A stretch of DNA of 26,706 bases from CAZOOM01 sp964460795 (GCA_964460795.1 CAYWRU010000047.1:1-26706), one strand, 5' to 3'. Shown: positions 1-7,974, counted from the stretch's first letter. Numbers and translations are program-made. The notes: generated by a model not told the origin, from the letters alone.

Positions 1-77
1 ACCGCTGGAAGGCTAAACCTTTACATCACTTTACACAATTTAATTGACGTGACCAGTCTGCAAGGAAATCTGTAGAC

Positions 78-120
78 AAAAAAAAGCGCACTTTGAATGT
101 GTTTTTTTCATTCAAAGTGC
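78..120 (-). terminator. Rho-independent terminator of the 59/272-residue hypothetical operon
   Basis: A perfect 12-bp inverted repeat (88-99 with 109-120) encloses a 9-nt loop. Read on the minus strand it is followed, after GC, by eight T residues (complement of 78-85). It lies about 30 nt past the stop codon at 153, which is where the operon should end. Confidence 0.9.
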
Positions 121-152
121 AGCCCCACAACCCCGCTTAAACAGAAAGGGTT

Positions 153-332
153 TTAGAAAGCGACTTGAAAATCGTGACGCGGATTAAACGCCGGATCCTT
201 GGAAAGGATCTCACCAAGGAGCGAGAGGTACTGCTTCTCATAATCCTCTTGGTGCGTCTCATGCCAAAGCGAGTAAAGTCTCATGAGGCGTCGTTCTTGT
301 ATCCGCACCCTGCTATGCACACTTTTTCTCAT
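153..332 (-). CDS. Hypothetical protein, 59 residues
   Basis: I do not recognise this family. The open frame extends upstream to 473, but that part is antisense-phase overlap with the preceding gene, and the ATG at 332 is the likely start because AGGGGA lies about six bases upstream. The product starts MRKSVHSRVRIQERR. It is basic at the N-terminus, then helical (LYSLWHETHQEDYEKQYLSLLGEIL), with no signal peptide or membrane segment. It overlaps the end of the 272-residue gene by 20 nt, which implies translational coupling, and a strong terminator follows. It is probably a cytoplasmic partner of the upstream product, but nothing in the sequence gives a function. Confidence 0.6.
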   Translation of the reverse strand: MRKSVHSRVRIQERRLMRLYSLWHETHQEDYEKQYLSLLGEILSKDPAFNPRHDFQVAF

Positions 333-1131
333 GTTGATTCCCCTGTTTTTCTCGTGATTGAATTGGAAATTCGAAGGCAAAAGATGGATCCAGATACTTG
401 AGCTCATTGACAAGCCTTTGAATCTGCGGTTCCAGAACGGGATCTTTGGTCTCGAGCCATTTCGCATAGACATCCAGAAAACTATCGAGTTTGACCTTCT
501 TTAAAGTCTCGCTCTCATAATCGTGGACCTCGCTCATGAACTGGGAAAAGGCCTGATCTCGAAAATGATTGATGAAGTTGAAATAATCGCGCCGGGCGAT
601 GCGAAGCACATTCTGATATTGATCAAAATAACGCGACATCTTTTCCAGCACCTCACCGATTCCGGTCTGCTTCCGGTAAATGCGGCGGTGATACGCTGCA
701 GCTTGATCATAATAAAGTTTGGCAAGGCTTTGATAATGCTGAGCCGGCCGCGTAAAAAATCGAAAAGGGCTCTTTTTCCCCAAATCATCAAAAACAGCGG
801 TATGCACCATCATGTGATCCGCATTCACCTTGAAAATAAAATACCGAATCGTACGATCCTCGGTTTGACGCACCATTTGAAGCACATCACTTGTTTCCAT
901 GGATAGATACGGCTCTGCCATTTCGTGATACTCCGGAAGCGACATGGCAAATAAAAGATGCGCGAGATAAATATTTACGTCTTCATCAAAGGTTGCATAG
1001 TTAGAGGGAAAATTGGCTTGATTGCGAGCGTTGATAATGGATCCCAAAATATATCGAATGGCAGAGTCTCTCTCTTGGGTGGAAACATCAAAATAGAGCC
1101 AGCTTTCGCCCTTCGGCTCGTTTTGCGCCAT
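313..1131 (-). CDS. Hypothetical protein, about 272 residues
   Basis: I do not recognise this protein. It starts MAQNEPKGESWLYFDV and is soluble and rich in aromatic and charged residues (FRFFTRPAQHYQSLAKLYYDQAAAYHRRIYRK; RRDYFNFINHFRDQAF). The second half is helical. There is no signal peptide or transmembrane segment. Three starts are possible: GTG at 1164 (no ribosome site), ATG at 1143 (weak GGGAAAG) and ATG at 1131 (GGAG six bases upstream). I chose 1131. A sigma70-like promoter lies at 1203-1232. The gene overlaps the downstream 59-residue gene, so the two form a small self-contained operon. Confidence 0.8.
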   Translation of the reverse strand: MAQNEPKGESWLYFDVSTQERDSAIRYILGSIINARNQANFPSNYATFDEDVNIYLAHLLFAMSLPEYHEMAEPYLSMETSDVLQMVRQTEDRTIRYFIFKVNADHMMVHTAVFDDLGKKSPFRFFTRPAQHYQSLAKLYYDQAAAYHRRIYRKQTGIGEVLEKMSRYFDQYQNVLRIARRDYFNFINHFRDQAFSQFMSEVHDYESETLKKVKLDSFLDVYAKWLETKDPVLEPQIQRLVNELKYLDPSFAFEFPIQSREKQGNQHEKKCA

Positions 1132-1202
1132 GGGGTTCTCCATAAGATTCTTTCCCGGGTTCACACGCGTTTCGTGTCAGTACTTTTTTTATCTTCAACT
1201 AA

Positions 1203-1232
1203 ACCCTAGCACCTGCGTTTTGAGATCGTCAA
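1203..1232 (-). promoter_or_regulatory. Sigma70-type promoter for the 272/59-residue operon
   Basis: On the minus strand, TTGACG (1227-1232) is followed after 18 bp by TAGGGT (1203-1208). The -35 matches consensus at five of six positions and the -10 at the three key ones. Position upstream of the first gene fits. Confidence 0.5.
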
Positions 1233-1307
1233 GGCAGCGAAGGCAAATGTAAGTACTTGCTATAAATCAGGTTGCAGCGAACAGGGTGATGAGGATTTAC
1301 AGTTCAA

Positions 1308-1525
1308 CCGAGGGCTAGACCCTCTAACTCATTTCATTACAAGGAGATAGAGTTTCCTTAACTTCTTTCGAAAGTAATGGGAAAAATGGCAGACTGAGTT
1401 AAATGAGGGGTCGGAGAGTTTTCCCGACCCACTCATCCCGGGCCCCGACCCGGGATCCAGTAGATCCCCGGTCAAGCCGGGGATGAGCCCTCGGTTTGTA
1501 GAAATAAATAACTCCCCGAGGGCTC
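1308..1525. repeat. Intergenic cluster of nested inverted repeats
   Basis: The 430-nt gap between recO and the 272-residue gene holds no convincing gene. It contains several hairpins: 7 bp at 1408-1414/1424-1430 (GGGTCGG/CCGACCC); 8 bp at 1435-1442/1449-1456 (ATCCCGGG); 8 bp at 1464-1471/1477-1484 (ATCCCCGG); and 10 bp at 1485-1494/1516-1525 (GAGCCCTCGG). CTCATCCC (1432-1439) also pairs with GGGATGAG (1480-1487), so the middle two hairpins sit inside a larger stem. CCGAGGGCT occurs at both edges (about 1308 and 1516). The arrangement resembles a REP-like palindromic element. No transposase is nearby. Confidence 0.6.
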
Positions 1526-1560
1526 AGTTAAATCACGCAAAAAAATGGCTTCACCGAAGG

Positions 1561-2319
1561 TTAATTTTTCAAAGCGGATTTGATTTTTTCGTAGAAGATT
1601 TTGGATTTAAGCGGACGATGCAGACGCATTTCAAAAAATTGATTCATTAAATTCGCAAGGCCCTGAGAAGTCTGTGAAGAAATTGAAAGTCGCACGGATT
1701 CCTCCGGATCATGTTCCAAATAATAGCGAAGCGCCGTCAAAGTTTCTTCGGAAATCAATCGGGCATCCCGCACCGCTGAAGCACACTGGGAACAATAGAG
1801 CGCTCCTTGAATGGGAGAAAAAAACATTTGAGCAGACGGTGCGGCCTTGCACTGGACACAGCCTCCCAAATAAGGAAGCCACCCGATTTCCTTAATCAAC
1901 CTTGATTCAAAAATCCGGGAAATTTTTTCATGCGGCAAAGAAGCTAAGTAACGAAATCCAAATTGAAGAAGTTTATAAATAGGCTCGTGAGGATCATGAA
2001 ATTCCGTCAGCTGATCCACCAGATCTGAAAAATAACTGGCCGTGGCAATGGATTCCATGCGGGAACGGATCGGCTCATAACTTTCTAAAATAAACGTTTC
2101 GGAAATAAGATGAAGATCGGATTTCTGCTTTTCATAGTAGACAATCTCCACCTGCGTAAAAAGTTCGAAAAGAGCACCGCGGAGTTCCCTTTCAAGGCGC
2201 ACCCCTTTGGCTACACCCTTGATCTTCCCGTAATCCTTGGAGAACAAGGTCACAATCAAGGAGCTGGAGCGAAACGGTTGAGTCTTCAGAATAATTGCAT
2301 CGGTCTTCAGTATGGCCAT
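1561..2319 (-). CDS. recO: DNA repair protein RecO
   Basis: RecO helps load RecA onto SSB-coated single strands in the RecFOR pathway. The 252-residue product has the family N-terminus (MAILKTDAIILKTQPFRSSSLIVTLFS, an OB-fold strand pattern) and a four-cysteine zinc site: C154-x2-C157 and C176-x2-C179. Length is normal for the family. It is the last gene of the hisS-to-recO block, 89 nt after ybeY, and the gap carries an octamer repeat array. The ATG at 2319 fits the family start but has no clear Shine-Dalgarno. Downstream, a weak CTTC/GAAG hairpin followed by a T-run (about 1538-1558, minus strand) may terminate the transcript. Confidence 0.93.
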   Translation of the reverse strand: MAILKTDAIILKTQPFRSSSLIVTLFSKDYGKIKGVAKGVRLERELRGALFELFTQVEIVYYEKQKSDLHLISETFILESYEPIRSRMESIATASYFSDLVDQLTEFHDPHEPIYKLLQFGFRYLASLPHEKISRIFESRLIKEIGWLPYLGGCVQCKAAPSAQMFFSPIQGALYCSQCASAVRDARLISEETLTALRYYLEHDPEESVRLSISSQTSQGLANLMNQFFEMRLHRPLKSKIFYEKIKSALKN

Positions 2320-2336
2320 GAGGTTTTATCGATTTC

Positions 2337-2412
2337 GTGAATCAGGGAATCTTTGACGCCGTCGCTCCGTGAGCCTGTGCCCGCAAAGCCAATCGTCCGA
2401 GCACTGAGTCAC
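2337..2412. repeat. Octamer short-tandem-repeat array with inverted partner
   Basis: Six consecutive 8-nt units run from 2337 to 2384 (GTGAATCA, GGGAATCT, TTGACGCC, GTCGCTCC, GTGAGCCT, GTGCCCGC), loosely matching GTGACTCC. The opposite orientation, TGAGTCAC, stands at 2405-2412 and overlaps the ybeY stop codon. Unit and arrangement match the array at 9739-9852. Confidence 0.5.
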
Positions 2413-2909
2413 CTATCGGCTGATCTCTCAATTCCTATTTTTTTTAAAATTTTTGATTGTTTTTCAAGCATTCGCTTTCGAAGCGCAGGCGTTCGGTCAT
2501 CCCATCCCTGAATATGCAGCATGCCATGGCATATATAGAAGCAAAGTTCATAGAAAAAAGTATTGCCATAGACCTTAGCCTGCTTGGCCGTGACAGGAAG
2601 CGAAATCGCTATTTCACCCGTAAGGGGACAGGTCTTAGAAAGTCTCGAGAAGACCTGTCCCCTTGCAAAATACCCAAAGGAGATAACGTCCGTGGGCCGG
2701 TCATGGTTTAAATATTTCTTATTGAGGCGCTGAATCTCGTGATTGCCGGCTAGAAGGATATTGAGGCGCCCTTTTAATCTTAGTGCTTTCCCGATTTTTG
2801 CGGCACAGTCCAAAAGACGTTTGGAAGATATTTTTCCGAGTGAAGCGCGGATCAGGATTTTGATTTCAAGCTGGGAACGCACACGCCCCACGGAGTTCCG
2901 ACTTAACAC
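2409..2909 (-). CDS. ybeY: Endoribonuclease YbeY with palindrome insertion and altered zinc ligand
   Basis: YbeY is a zinc-dependent single-strand endoribonuclease for 16S rRNA 3' maturation and ribosome quality control. The 166-residue product has NKKYLNHDRPTDVISF (63-78) and the motif HGMLHIQGWDD (128-138). The family motif is H-x3-H-x5-H. Here H128 and H132 are present, but the third position is D138. Residues about 82-96 come from a perfect palindromic element (2622-2664) placed between the ISF and TGEIAIS strands without breaking the frame. The start is GTG at 2909, with GAGGA just upstream. It overlaps the 7TM-HD stop codon by 7 nt, indicating translational coupling. Confidence 0.92.
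   Translation of the reverse strand: MLSRNSVGRVRSQLEIKILIRASLGKISSKRLLDCAAKIGKALRLKGRLNILLAGNHEIQRLNKKYLNHDRPTDVISFGYFARGQVFSRLSKTCPLTGEIAISLPVTAKQAKVYGNTFFYELCFYICHGMLHIQGWDDRTPALRKRMLEKQSKILKKIGIERSADR
2622..2664. repeat. Perfect 15-bp palindromic element inside ybeY
   Basis: AAGGGGACAGGTCTT (2622-2636) and its exact reverse complement (2650-2664) flank a 13-nt loop. The element is wholly within ybeY and is read through in frame. GGGGACAGG-type palindromes resemble REP sequences linked to Y1 (RAYT) transposases. That link is from memory, and no such transposase is in the window. Confidence 0.8.
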
Positions 2910-5173
2910 GGATCCTCATCCGAATGCCGGGCCGGTTGATTTTGATTCTGAAAAAGATTGGGCTGATCGGGGTGAGAAAGCTTCTCCGGATAAGGAACGC
3001 GGGCATGAAAAATCGCCAAGAGGTTTTTCACAAAACTTTCCTGGATCTGCTGCAGATCTTTAAGCGTGAGCGGACATTGATCGAGCTGACCGTCGATAAA
3101 TTTATCATTAATAATTTTTCTAACAAGCCGCTGAATGCCGTCAGGGCTCAAATCTTTCAAGGTTCGGGAAGCGGCCTCCACCGAATCGGCAAGAAGCGCG
3201 ACCGCAGTTTCCCGGCTTTGCGGTTTGGGTCCGGGATAACGGAAGCGGTTCATGTCCACAGCCTCCCCCGGCGTCGCTTCTTCCATGGCCTTTCGGTAGA
3301 AATAGTAAACCACAGCCGTCCCCTGATGTTCGGGAATGAAATCCAAAACTTTAGGCTTGAGTTTGAATTTTTTTCCAAGCTCAATGCCATCGCGCACGTG
3401 ATTCATGATAATACCCGAACTAACGCGCGGAGCTAAATCACCATGCTTTGTGGCTCCGGGACTGGGCTGATTTTCTGTAAAATATTCGGCGCGGGCAATC
3501 TTTCCGATATCATGAAAATAGCATCCCACGCGGGCCAAAAGCGCGTTCGCTCCAATAACTTCACAAGCCGATTCCGCCAGCGTGCTCACTACCAAACTGT
3601 GATGATACGTTCCCGGAGCCTCCACAATCATTTTTTTTAGGAGCGGATGATTCAGATCCGACATTTCAAGGAGTGAAATATCCGTAGTCAAATTAAAGAT
3701 CCATTCAAGGAGCGGTACGAGAATAAAGGCCAAAGAAACCGTGATGAGGAGTCCGTTTAACATCCCCAAAACACTGAATTTGAATGCTGCGTCCAAAGGA
3801 ATCTCAGCCGAGTAACGGAAAACAAAAATAACCAGAAAATAAACTGCTCCGACACCGGCTCCTATTTTTAGGAATTGGCTGCGTTTTCGGATCCGGATCC
3901 CTGCAGCAATCGCAGTCAAACTAGTCAAAAGCGTACCCAGAATCACTTCAGGGCTATTCCCCGAAAGGGCTGCCGCAAAAACCGAAAGAATAAACCCCGC
4001 CAGCACCGCTTCGCGGACTCCGGCCAGAAGAATTAAAAGAAAGGAAGCCAGAGCCGTCGGCATTAAGTAAGGCGATGACCCCTGCAAAGCCGTCACACTT
4101 TTTGCAATCACCAGCGTGATCAGCACGCATCCGTGAAAAAGAAACTGAGCGCGGAGAGCCAGCCAGCTGCGCCGCAGAAAAAGCCACCATGCAACTGCGG
4201 TTAAAAACCAAACGAGCCCGCACAAAAGAAAGAGCCCAATCAACCGGCCGAGGACTTCGCGGCGCGCCATGGCTTTTTCAATTTGCCCCAGCTTTTCTTT
4301 AACTTCAGGCGTAATTAAAATTCCCCGCTGGACCACGAGCTCACTTTTCTTCAATTTTTCCATCACGGGTTTAAGCATATCCACTGCCTGCTTTTGACGC
4401 AGCCCCGTTTCCGTCTCATCCCGGCCGACATTGACGGCCAAAAGGATTCCCGCAAGCTCAATGGCTGAGCTTTTGGCCGCCTTATTCTTTAACACGTCGG
4501 GAGGAAGATTTCTTTCTGTGACGGATTTAAGATCCTCCGTCGTTACTATATCCTTCGTTTTGACGATCCGTTCGGTTTTTTCAGAACGCAGCACCGTGAT
4601 TTCTCGAACCCCCGCATCCAAGAGTTTTTGTTTTTCCGATTTATCAAAAAAACCGAAAGAAAAAGCGGATTCCAGCAATTTTTGCAAAGGAGCCTGAATG
4701 GATTTGTAGTTTTCATCATCCGCGAAAAACTTAGAGGCGCCTTTGGCATTGGGGATCAAAAACTCAGGCGCTTGAACCATCGGGCCTATAAACGGAGCAT
4801 TTTTCTTTTGCGCCCAATATTTCTCAGCTGCTTGAAAAATTTCTTGGTGTGAACGCAAGGCAGCTTGCTCCGCCGCAGCCCGGATTCGGTAAACCGGAGG
4901 AACGCTTCGAGCCGTTTGCTCTTCCAATTCCCGGGTCGCTTTTTGATCAGGATAGGAAATCTCATACGCGGAATAAACTGAACGCGGGGCGGGATCTCCG
5001 ATGACAAACTCGTCTCCGGAAAACCGCGGGCTGAAATCCAAAGACAAAATCGCCGCGGAAAGTAGCGCGGAAAAAGCAAAGAGCGAGACAACCGCGACCG
5101 GCCGCCAAAAAGATCGTGAACGTTTTTTAGAATTAACGCTGGAGGACAGGTTGTTTTCGCTCATATCGTTCAT
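2903..5173 (-). CDS. pgpH: 7TM-HD family membrane phosphodiesterase (PgpH-like, putative c-di-AMP hydrolase)
   Basis: The 756 residues follow the 7TMR-HD plan. There is a short basic cytoplasmic N-terminus, TM1 at about 24-45, an extracytoplasmic 7TMR-HDED region to about 305, a block of seven membrane segments (about 306-495) and a C-terminal HD phosphohydrolase domain. Metal-site residues are visible: H524-H525, H554-D555 (FHDIGK), H592, H616 and D663. Relatives such as Listeria PgpH hydrolyse c-di-AMP to pApA. Substrate here is inferred from family. It lies between phoH (start inside its 3' end, 41-nt overlap) and ybeY (7-nt overlap), the usual order. ATG at 5164 is an alternative start. 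Neither has a strong ribosome site, so coupling to phoH is likely. Confidence 0.9.
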   Translation of the reverse strand: MNDMSENNLSSSVNSKKRSRSFWRPVAVVSLFAFSALLSAAILSLDFSPRFSGDEFVIGDPAPRSVYSAYEISYPDQKATRELEEQTARSVPPVYRIRAAAEQAALRSHQEIFQAAEKYWAQKKNAPFIGPMVQAPEFLIPNAKGASKFFADDENYKSIQAPLQKLLESAFSFGFFDKSEKQKLLDAGVREITVLRSEKTERIVKTKDIVTTEDLKSVTERNLPPDVLKNKAAKSSAIELAGILLAVNVGRDETETGLRQKQAVDMLKPVMEKLKKSELVVQRGILITPEVKEKLGQIEKAMARREVLGRLIGLFLLCGLVWFLTAVAWWLFLRRSWLALRAQFLFHGCVLITLVIAKSVTALQGSSPYLMPTALASFLLILLAGVREAVLAGFILSVFAAALSGNSPEVILGTLLTSLTAIAAGIRIRKRSQFLKIGAGVGAVYFLVIFVFRYSAEIPLDAAFKFSVLGMLNGLLITVSLAFILVPLLEWIFNLTTDISLLEMSDLNHPLLKKMIVEAPGTYHHSLVVSTLAESACEVIGANALLARVGCYFHDIGKIARAEYFTENQPSPGATKHGDLAPRVSSGIIMNHVRDGIELGKKFKLKPKVLDFIPEHQGTAVVYYFYRKAMEEATPGEAVDMNRFRYPGPKPQSRETAVALLADSVEAASRTLKDLSPDGIQRLVRKIINDKFIDGQLDQCPLTLKDLQQIQESFVKNLLAIFHARVPYPEKLSHPDQPNLFQNQNQPARHSDEDPC

Positions 5174-6083
5174 AGCACTGGACTATTTGTTGGACCAGAT
5201 AATGCCGCACCACATCGCTGTCATCGAACTGAACAATGCGGACACCTTTGAGATTAGCAAGCACCGTCTGCGCTTCGATGAGTCCGGATTTTTTACCGCT
5301 CGGCAAATCAATCTGAGTCACATCGCCCGTGATGACCATCTTAGAGTCCTGCCCAAGACGCGTCAAAAACATTTTCATTTGTGCGTGTGTGCAGTTCTGA
5401 GCTTCATCCAAAATCACAAAGGAATGCTGAAGCGTCCGGCCGCGCATATAGGCAATAGGCGCCACTTCAATCACGCCGCGCTCTACATACCGGGCCGCCT
5501 CTTCCACATCCATCATGTCATAAAGCGCATCATAAAGCGGACGAAGGTAGGGATTGACTTTGGCCGCCAAATCTCCGGGCAAAAATCCCAGACTTTCTCC
5601 GGCCTCCACAGCCGGACGGGTCAAAATAATGCGATGAACCAATTTCTTTTTGAGTTGATCAAGCGCCGCAGCCATTGCGAGATAGGTTTTCCCGGTTCCG
5701 GCCGGACCAATTCCAAAAACCACATCATGATTGCGCATGGCTTCCAGATATTTTTCCTGATTCTTGGTCCGAGCACCGATCATTTTTCCTCGGTGGAAGA
5801 AAGTTATTTTTTGAGAAGGCTCCTCACCCTCCTCTTTCTTGCCCTCCACAATTTTCGCAGGGGCTATTGCTTTTTTTCCACCGTCTCGAAACTGTTCCAG
5901 ACGGCCAAAGAAAAATTGGTAGGCTTTTTCAACACTCACTTTATTGCCGCTCATCGTCAGAAGATGATTGCGCGCCACGAGCTTGACGCCGAACTCTTTT
6001 TCCGCATATTTTAGATTTTCATCTACACTGCCGTAAATCGCCGCCGCTTCTTCATTTGAAGCCAGCCGAATCGTTTTTTCCAA
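5133..6083 (-). CDS. phoH: PhoH-like ATPase
   Basis: PhoH-type P-loop ATPase of 316 residues, full length. Walker A GPAGTGKT is at 126-133, the PhoH signature TRPAVEAGESLGFLPGDL at 155-172, Walker B VILDEAQN at 223-230, and GDVTQIDLP at about 253-261. An N-terminal region of about 90 residues resembles the KH-like extension seen in many relatives. The gene is commonly next to ybeY and is suspected to act in RNA or ribosome metabolism; the biochemical role is not settled. The start codon is TTG at 6083, backed by GAGGAGA seven bases upstream. It sits 23 nt after aspS and overlaps the 7TM-HD gene, so it is in the same operon. Confidence 0.95.
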   Translation of the reverse strand: MEKTIRLASNEEAAAIYGSVDENLKYAEKEFGVKLVARNHLLTMSGNKVSVEKAYQFFFGRLEQFRDGGKKAIAPAKIVEGKKEEGEEPSQKITFFHRGKMIGARTKNQEKYLEAMRNHDVVFGIGPAGTGKTYLAMAAALDQLKKKLVHRIILTRPAVEAGESLGFLPGDLAAKVNPYLRPLYDALYDMMDVEEAARYVERGVIEVAPIAYMRGRTLQHSFVILDEAQNCTHAQMKMFLTRLGQDSKMVITGDVTQIDLPSGKKSGLIEAQTVLANLKGVRIVQFDDSDVVRHYLVQQIVQCYERYERKQPVLQR

Positions 6084-6106
6084 GTCAATTCTCCTCGGTT
6101 ATCGAG

Positions 6107-7876
6107 TTAGGATTTAAGATCAAGTTTGATGGAAAGTTCTTTCAGCTGCTTTTCGCTTACATCGGAGGGCGCTTCCGTCATCGGGCATCCGCCTCTTTGA
6201 TTTTTTGGAAACGCAATGACTTCGCGGATCGAATCACGGCCGAGCAAAATGGCCGTAAAACGGTCGAGACCCATGGCCAATCCGCCGTGCGGGGGCGCAC
6301 CGAAAGAAAGCGCATGCAGCAAAAATCCGAATTTATGCTCCGCCTCTTTTTCATTAATCCCAAGCACGGAGAAAACCTTGGACTGAAGATCGCGGCGATG
6401 AATACGAATACTTCCCCCGCCCACTTCTGTGCCATTCAAGACAAGATCATAGGCCAGCGAGCGAACCTTGGCCGGATCCGAATCCAAAAGTGCAATATCC
6501 TCCGGATGCGGAGCCGTAAAAGGATGATGCGCGGCCTGAAAACGTTTCTCGTCCTCATTCCATTCTAAAAGAGGAAAATCTTTTACCCAAAGCACTTTAA
6601 AATCATTACTCGCAAGCGGGTAGTGAAGTTCCGCAAGATGACACCGGAGCGCACCAAGCGCCACGGCCGAAGTTCTTGCATCGCTGGCCACCATAAAGAT
6701 CGTATCCCCAGCTTCGGCTTTTAAAGCGCTGATCATTTTTTGAGTTCGCTCTGCATCAAAAAATTTCGCGATCGGAGACTCCACCGCCCCTCCGGCCTTG
6801 ACCTTGAACCAGGCGAGCCCCTTGGCGCCGTAATTGGAGATCCACTGCGTGAGATCATCAAAATCTTTTCGTGAAAATTCCTGTTTTGCGTTCGGTTTGA
6901 AACAGAGGGCCCGGATCTTTCCCTGCTTGGCTAGACATTCGTCAAAAATTTTGAAGCCGCTCGATTGAAAAATCGAAGAAAGATCGTGAAGCTCCAAACC
7001 AAAACGAAGGTCGGGTTTGTCGGATCCATAGCGGTTCATGGCCTCTTCATAAGTCATGCGAAGAAACGGCGTGGGAAGATCCACCGAAAGCACGGTCTTA
7101 AAAACATGCGCAGCCATGCGTTCCACAAGTCCCATCACATCTTCTTCATCCACAAAGGAAAGCTCCATATCGATCTGGGTGTGCTCGGGCTGGCGGTCCT
7201 TGCGCAGATCCTCATCGCGAAAACAGCGCGCCAATTGAAAGTAGCGTTCGTATCCTGCGACCATGAGGAGTTGTTTAAAAAGCTGAGGAGACTGAGGAAG
7301 CGCATAAAAGGTTCCGGGCACAAGGCGGCACGGCACAAGATAATCGCGCGCGCCTTCCGGAGTGCTGCGGGTTAAATAAGGAGTTTCTATTTCGAGAAAT
7401 TCATTTTTATCCAAAAATTCGCGGACCACGCGCGACACATGATAACGAAACGTCAAGGCTTCCACCATGTCCGGACGCCGAAGATCAAGAAATCGGTATT
7501 TAAGGCGAAGCTCCTCATTGACATTCGTCTCCCCAAGAGTAAAAGGAGGTGTGGGACAGGAATTTAAAATTTCAAGATATTCAGCCGCCACTTCAATTTC
7601 GCCGGTCGCAATCTTGGCATTGACCGTCCCCTGCGGACGTTTACGCACATGACCACGCACCAAAACAACAAACTCAACCCTCAGGGTCTTGGCCAGTTCG
7701 TGGACTTTTGGCAATTGAGAGGAACTAAAAACAATCTGGGTAATGCCCCAGCGGTCGCGAAGATCCACAAAGATCAAATCACCGTGATCACGGTAGGTGT
7801 CCACCCATCCCGTGAGCGTAACTTCACGGTCGAGTGATTTTAGATTCAGTTGCCCGCAAGTGGCTGTTCGATACAT
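6107..7876 (-). CDS. aspS: Aspartate--tRNA ligase, probably nondiscriminating (Asp/Asn)
   Basis: Class IIb AspRS of 589 residues, the usual bacterial length with an inserted GAD domain. It has an N-terminal OB fold (MYRTATCGQLN...), motif 2 FRDEDLRKDRQPEHTQID and motif 3 GLAMGLDRFTAILLG. I chose ATG at 7876 (GAGG seven bases upstream). The longer frame to 7930 only reads through an intergenic repeat. In the anticodon-binding domain, residue 31 is His (YRDHGDLIF) and residue 83 is Gly (RKRPQGTVN), where E. coli has Leu and Lys. His/Gly at these sites is what I recall for nondiscriminating enzymes that also charge tRNA-Asn. It follows hisS by 98 nt. Confidence 0.96.
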   Translation of the reverse strand: MYRTATCGQLNLKSLDREVTLTGWVDTYRDHGDLIFVDLRDRWGITQIVFSSSQLPKVHELAKTLRVEFVVLVRGHVRKRPQGTVNAKIATGEIEVAAEYLEILNSCPTPPFTLGETNVNEELRLKYRFLDLRRPDMVEALTFRYHVSRVVREFLDKNEFLEIETPYLTRSTPEGARDYLVPCRLVPGTFYALPQSPQLFKQLLMVAGYERYFQLARCFRDEDLRKDRQPEHTQIDMELSFVDEEDVMGLVERMAAHVFKTVLSVDLPTPFLRMTYEEAMNRYGSDKPDLRFGLELHDLSSIFQSSGFKIFDECLAKQGKIRALCFKPNAKQEFSRKDFDDLTQWISNYGAKGLAWFKVKAGGAVESPIAKFFDAERTQKMISALKAEAGDTIFMVASDARTSAVALGALRCHLAELHYPLASNDFKVLWVKDFPLLEWNEDEKRFQAAHHPFTAPHPEDIALLDSDPAKVRSLAYDLVLNGTEVGGGSIRIHRRDLQSKVFSVLGINEKEAEHKFGFLLHALSFGAPPHGGLAMGLDRFTAILLGRDSIREVIAFPKNQRGGCPMTEAPSDVSEKQLKELSIKLDLKS

Positions 7877-7903
7877 AACAAACCTCAATTTGTGAAGATT
7901 AGA

Positions 7904-7970
7904 AACCAGTAACCAGTTGCCAGTAACCAACGGGTCAGATTGATTTTTCTGGTTACCGGTTACTGGTTAC
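7904..7970. repeat. Inverted pair of heptamer arrays between hisS and aspS
   Basis: Four 7-nt units (AACCAGT, AACCAGT, TGCCAGT, AACCAAC) at 7904-7931 face three units (TGGTTAC, CGGTTAC, TGGTTAC) at 7950-7970. Segments 7909-7929 and 7950-7970 pair over 18 of 21 positions with a 20-nt loop. Both flanking genes read through it on the minus strand, and no T-run follows the stem in that direction, so it is not an ordinary terminator. Confidence 0.8.
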
Positions 7971-7974
7971 TTTT

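Noticed and set aside
333..473. Upstream extension of the 59-residue gene to a 106-residue product
   Set aside because: The extension lies wholly within the 272-residue gene in another frame, and the internal ATG at 332 has a clear AGGGGA ribosome site.
5001..6014. 337-residue plus-strand frame opposite phoH
   Set aside because: It is the shadow of phoH and the 7TM-HD gene, both of which carry full sets of family motifs.
7877..7930. Longer AspRS N-terminus
   Set aside because: It translates the intergenic heptamer repeat. The family start MYRTATCGQLN at 7876 has a GAGG site at the right distance.
7904..7970. Rho-independent terminator between hisS and aspS
   Set aside because: The stem is followed by a T-run only on the plus strand, where no gene is transcribed. 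On the minus strand no T-run follows.
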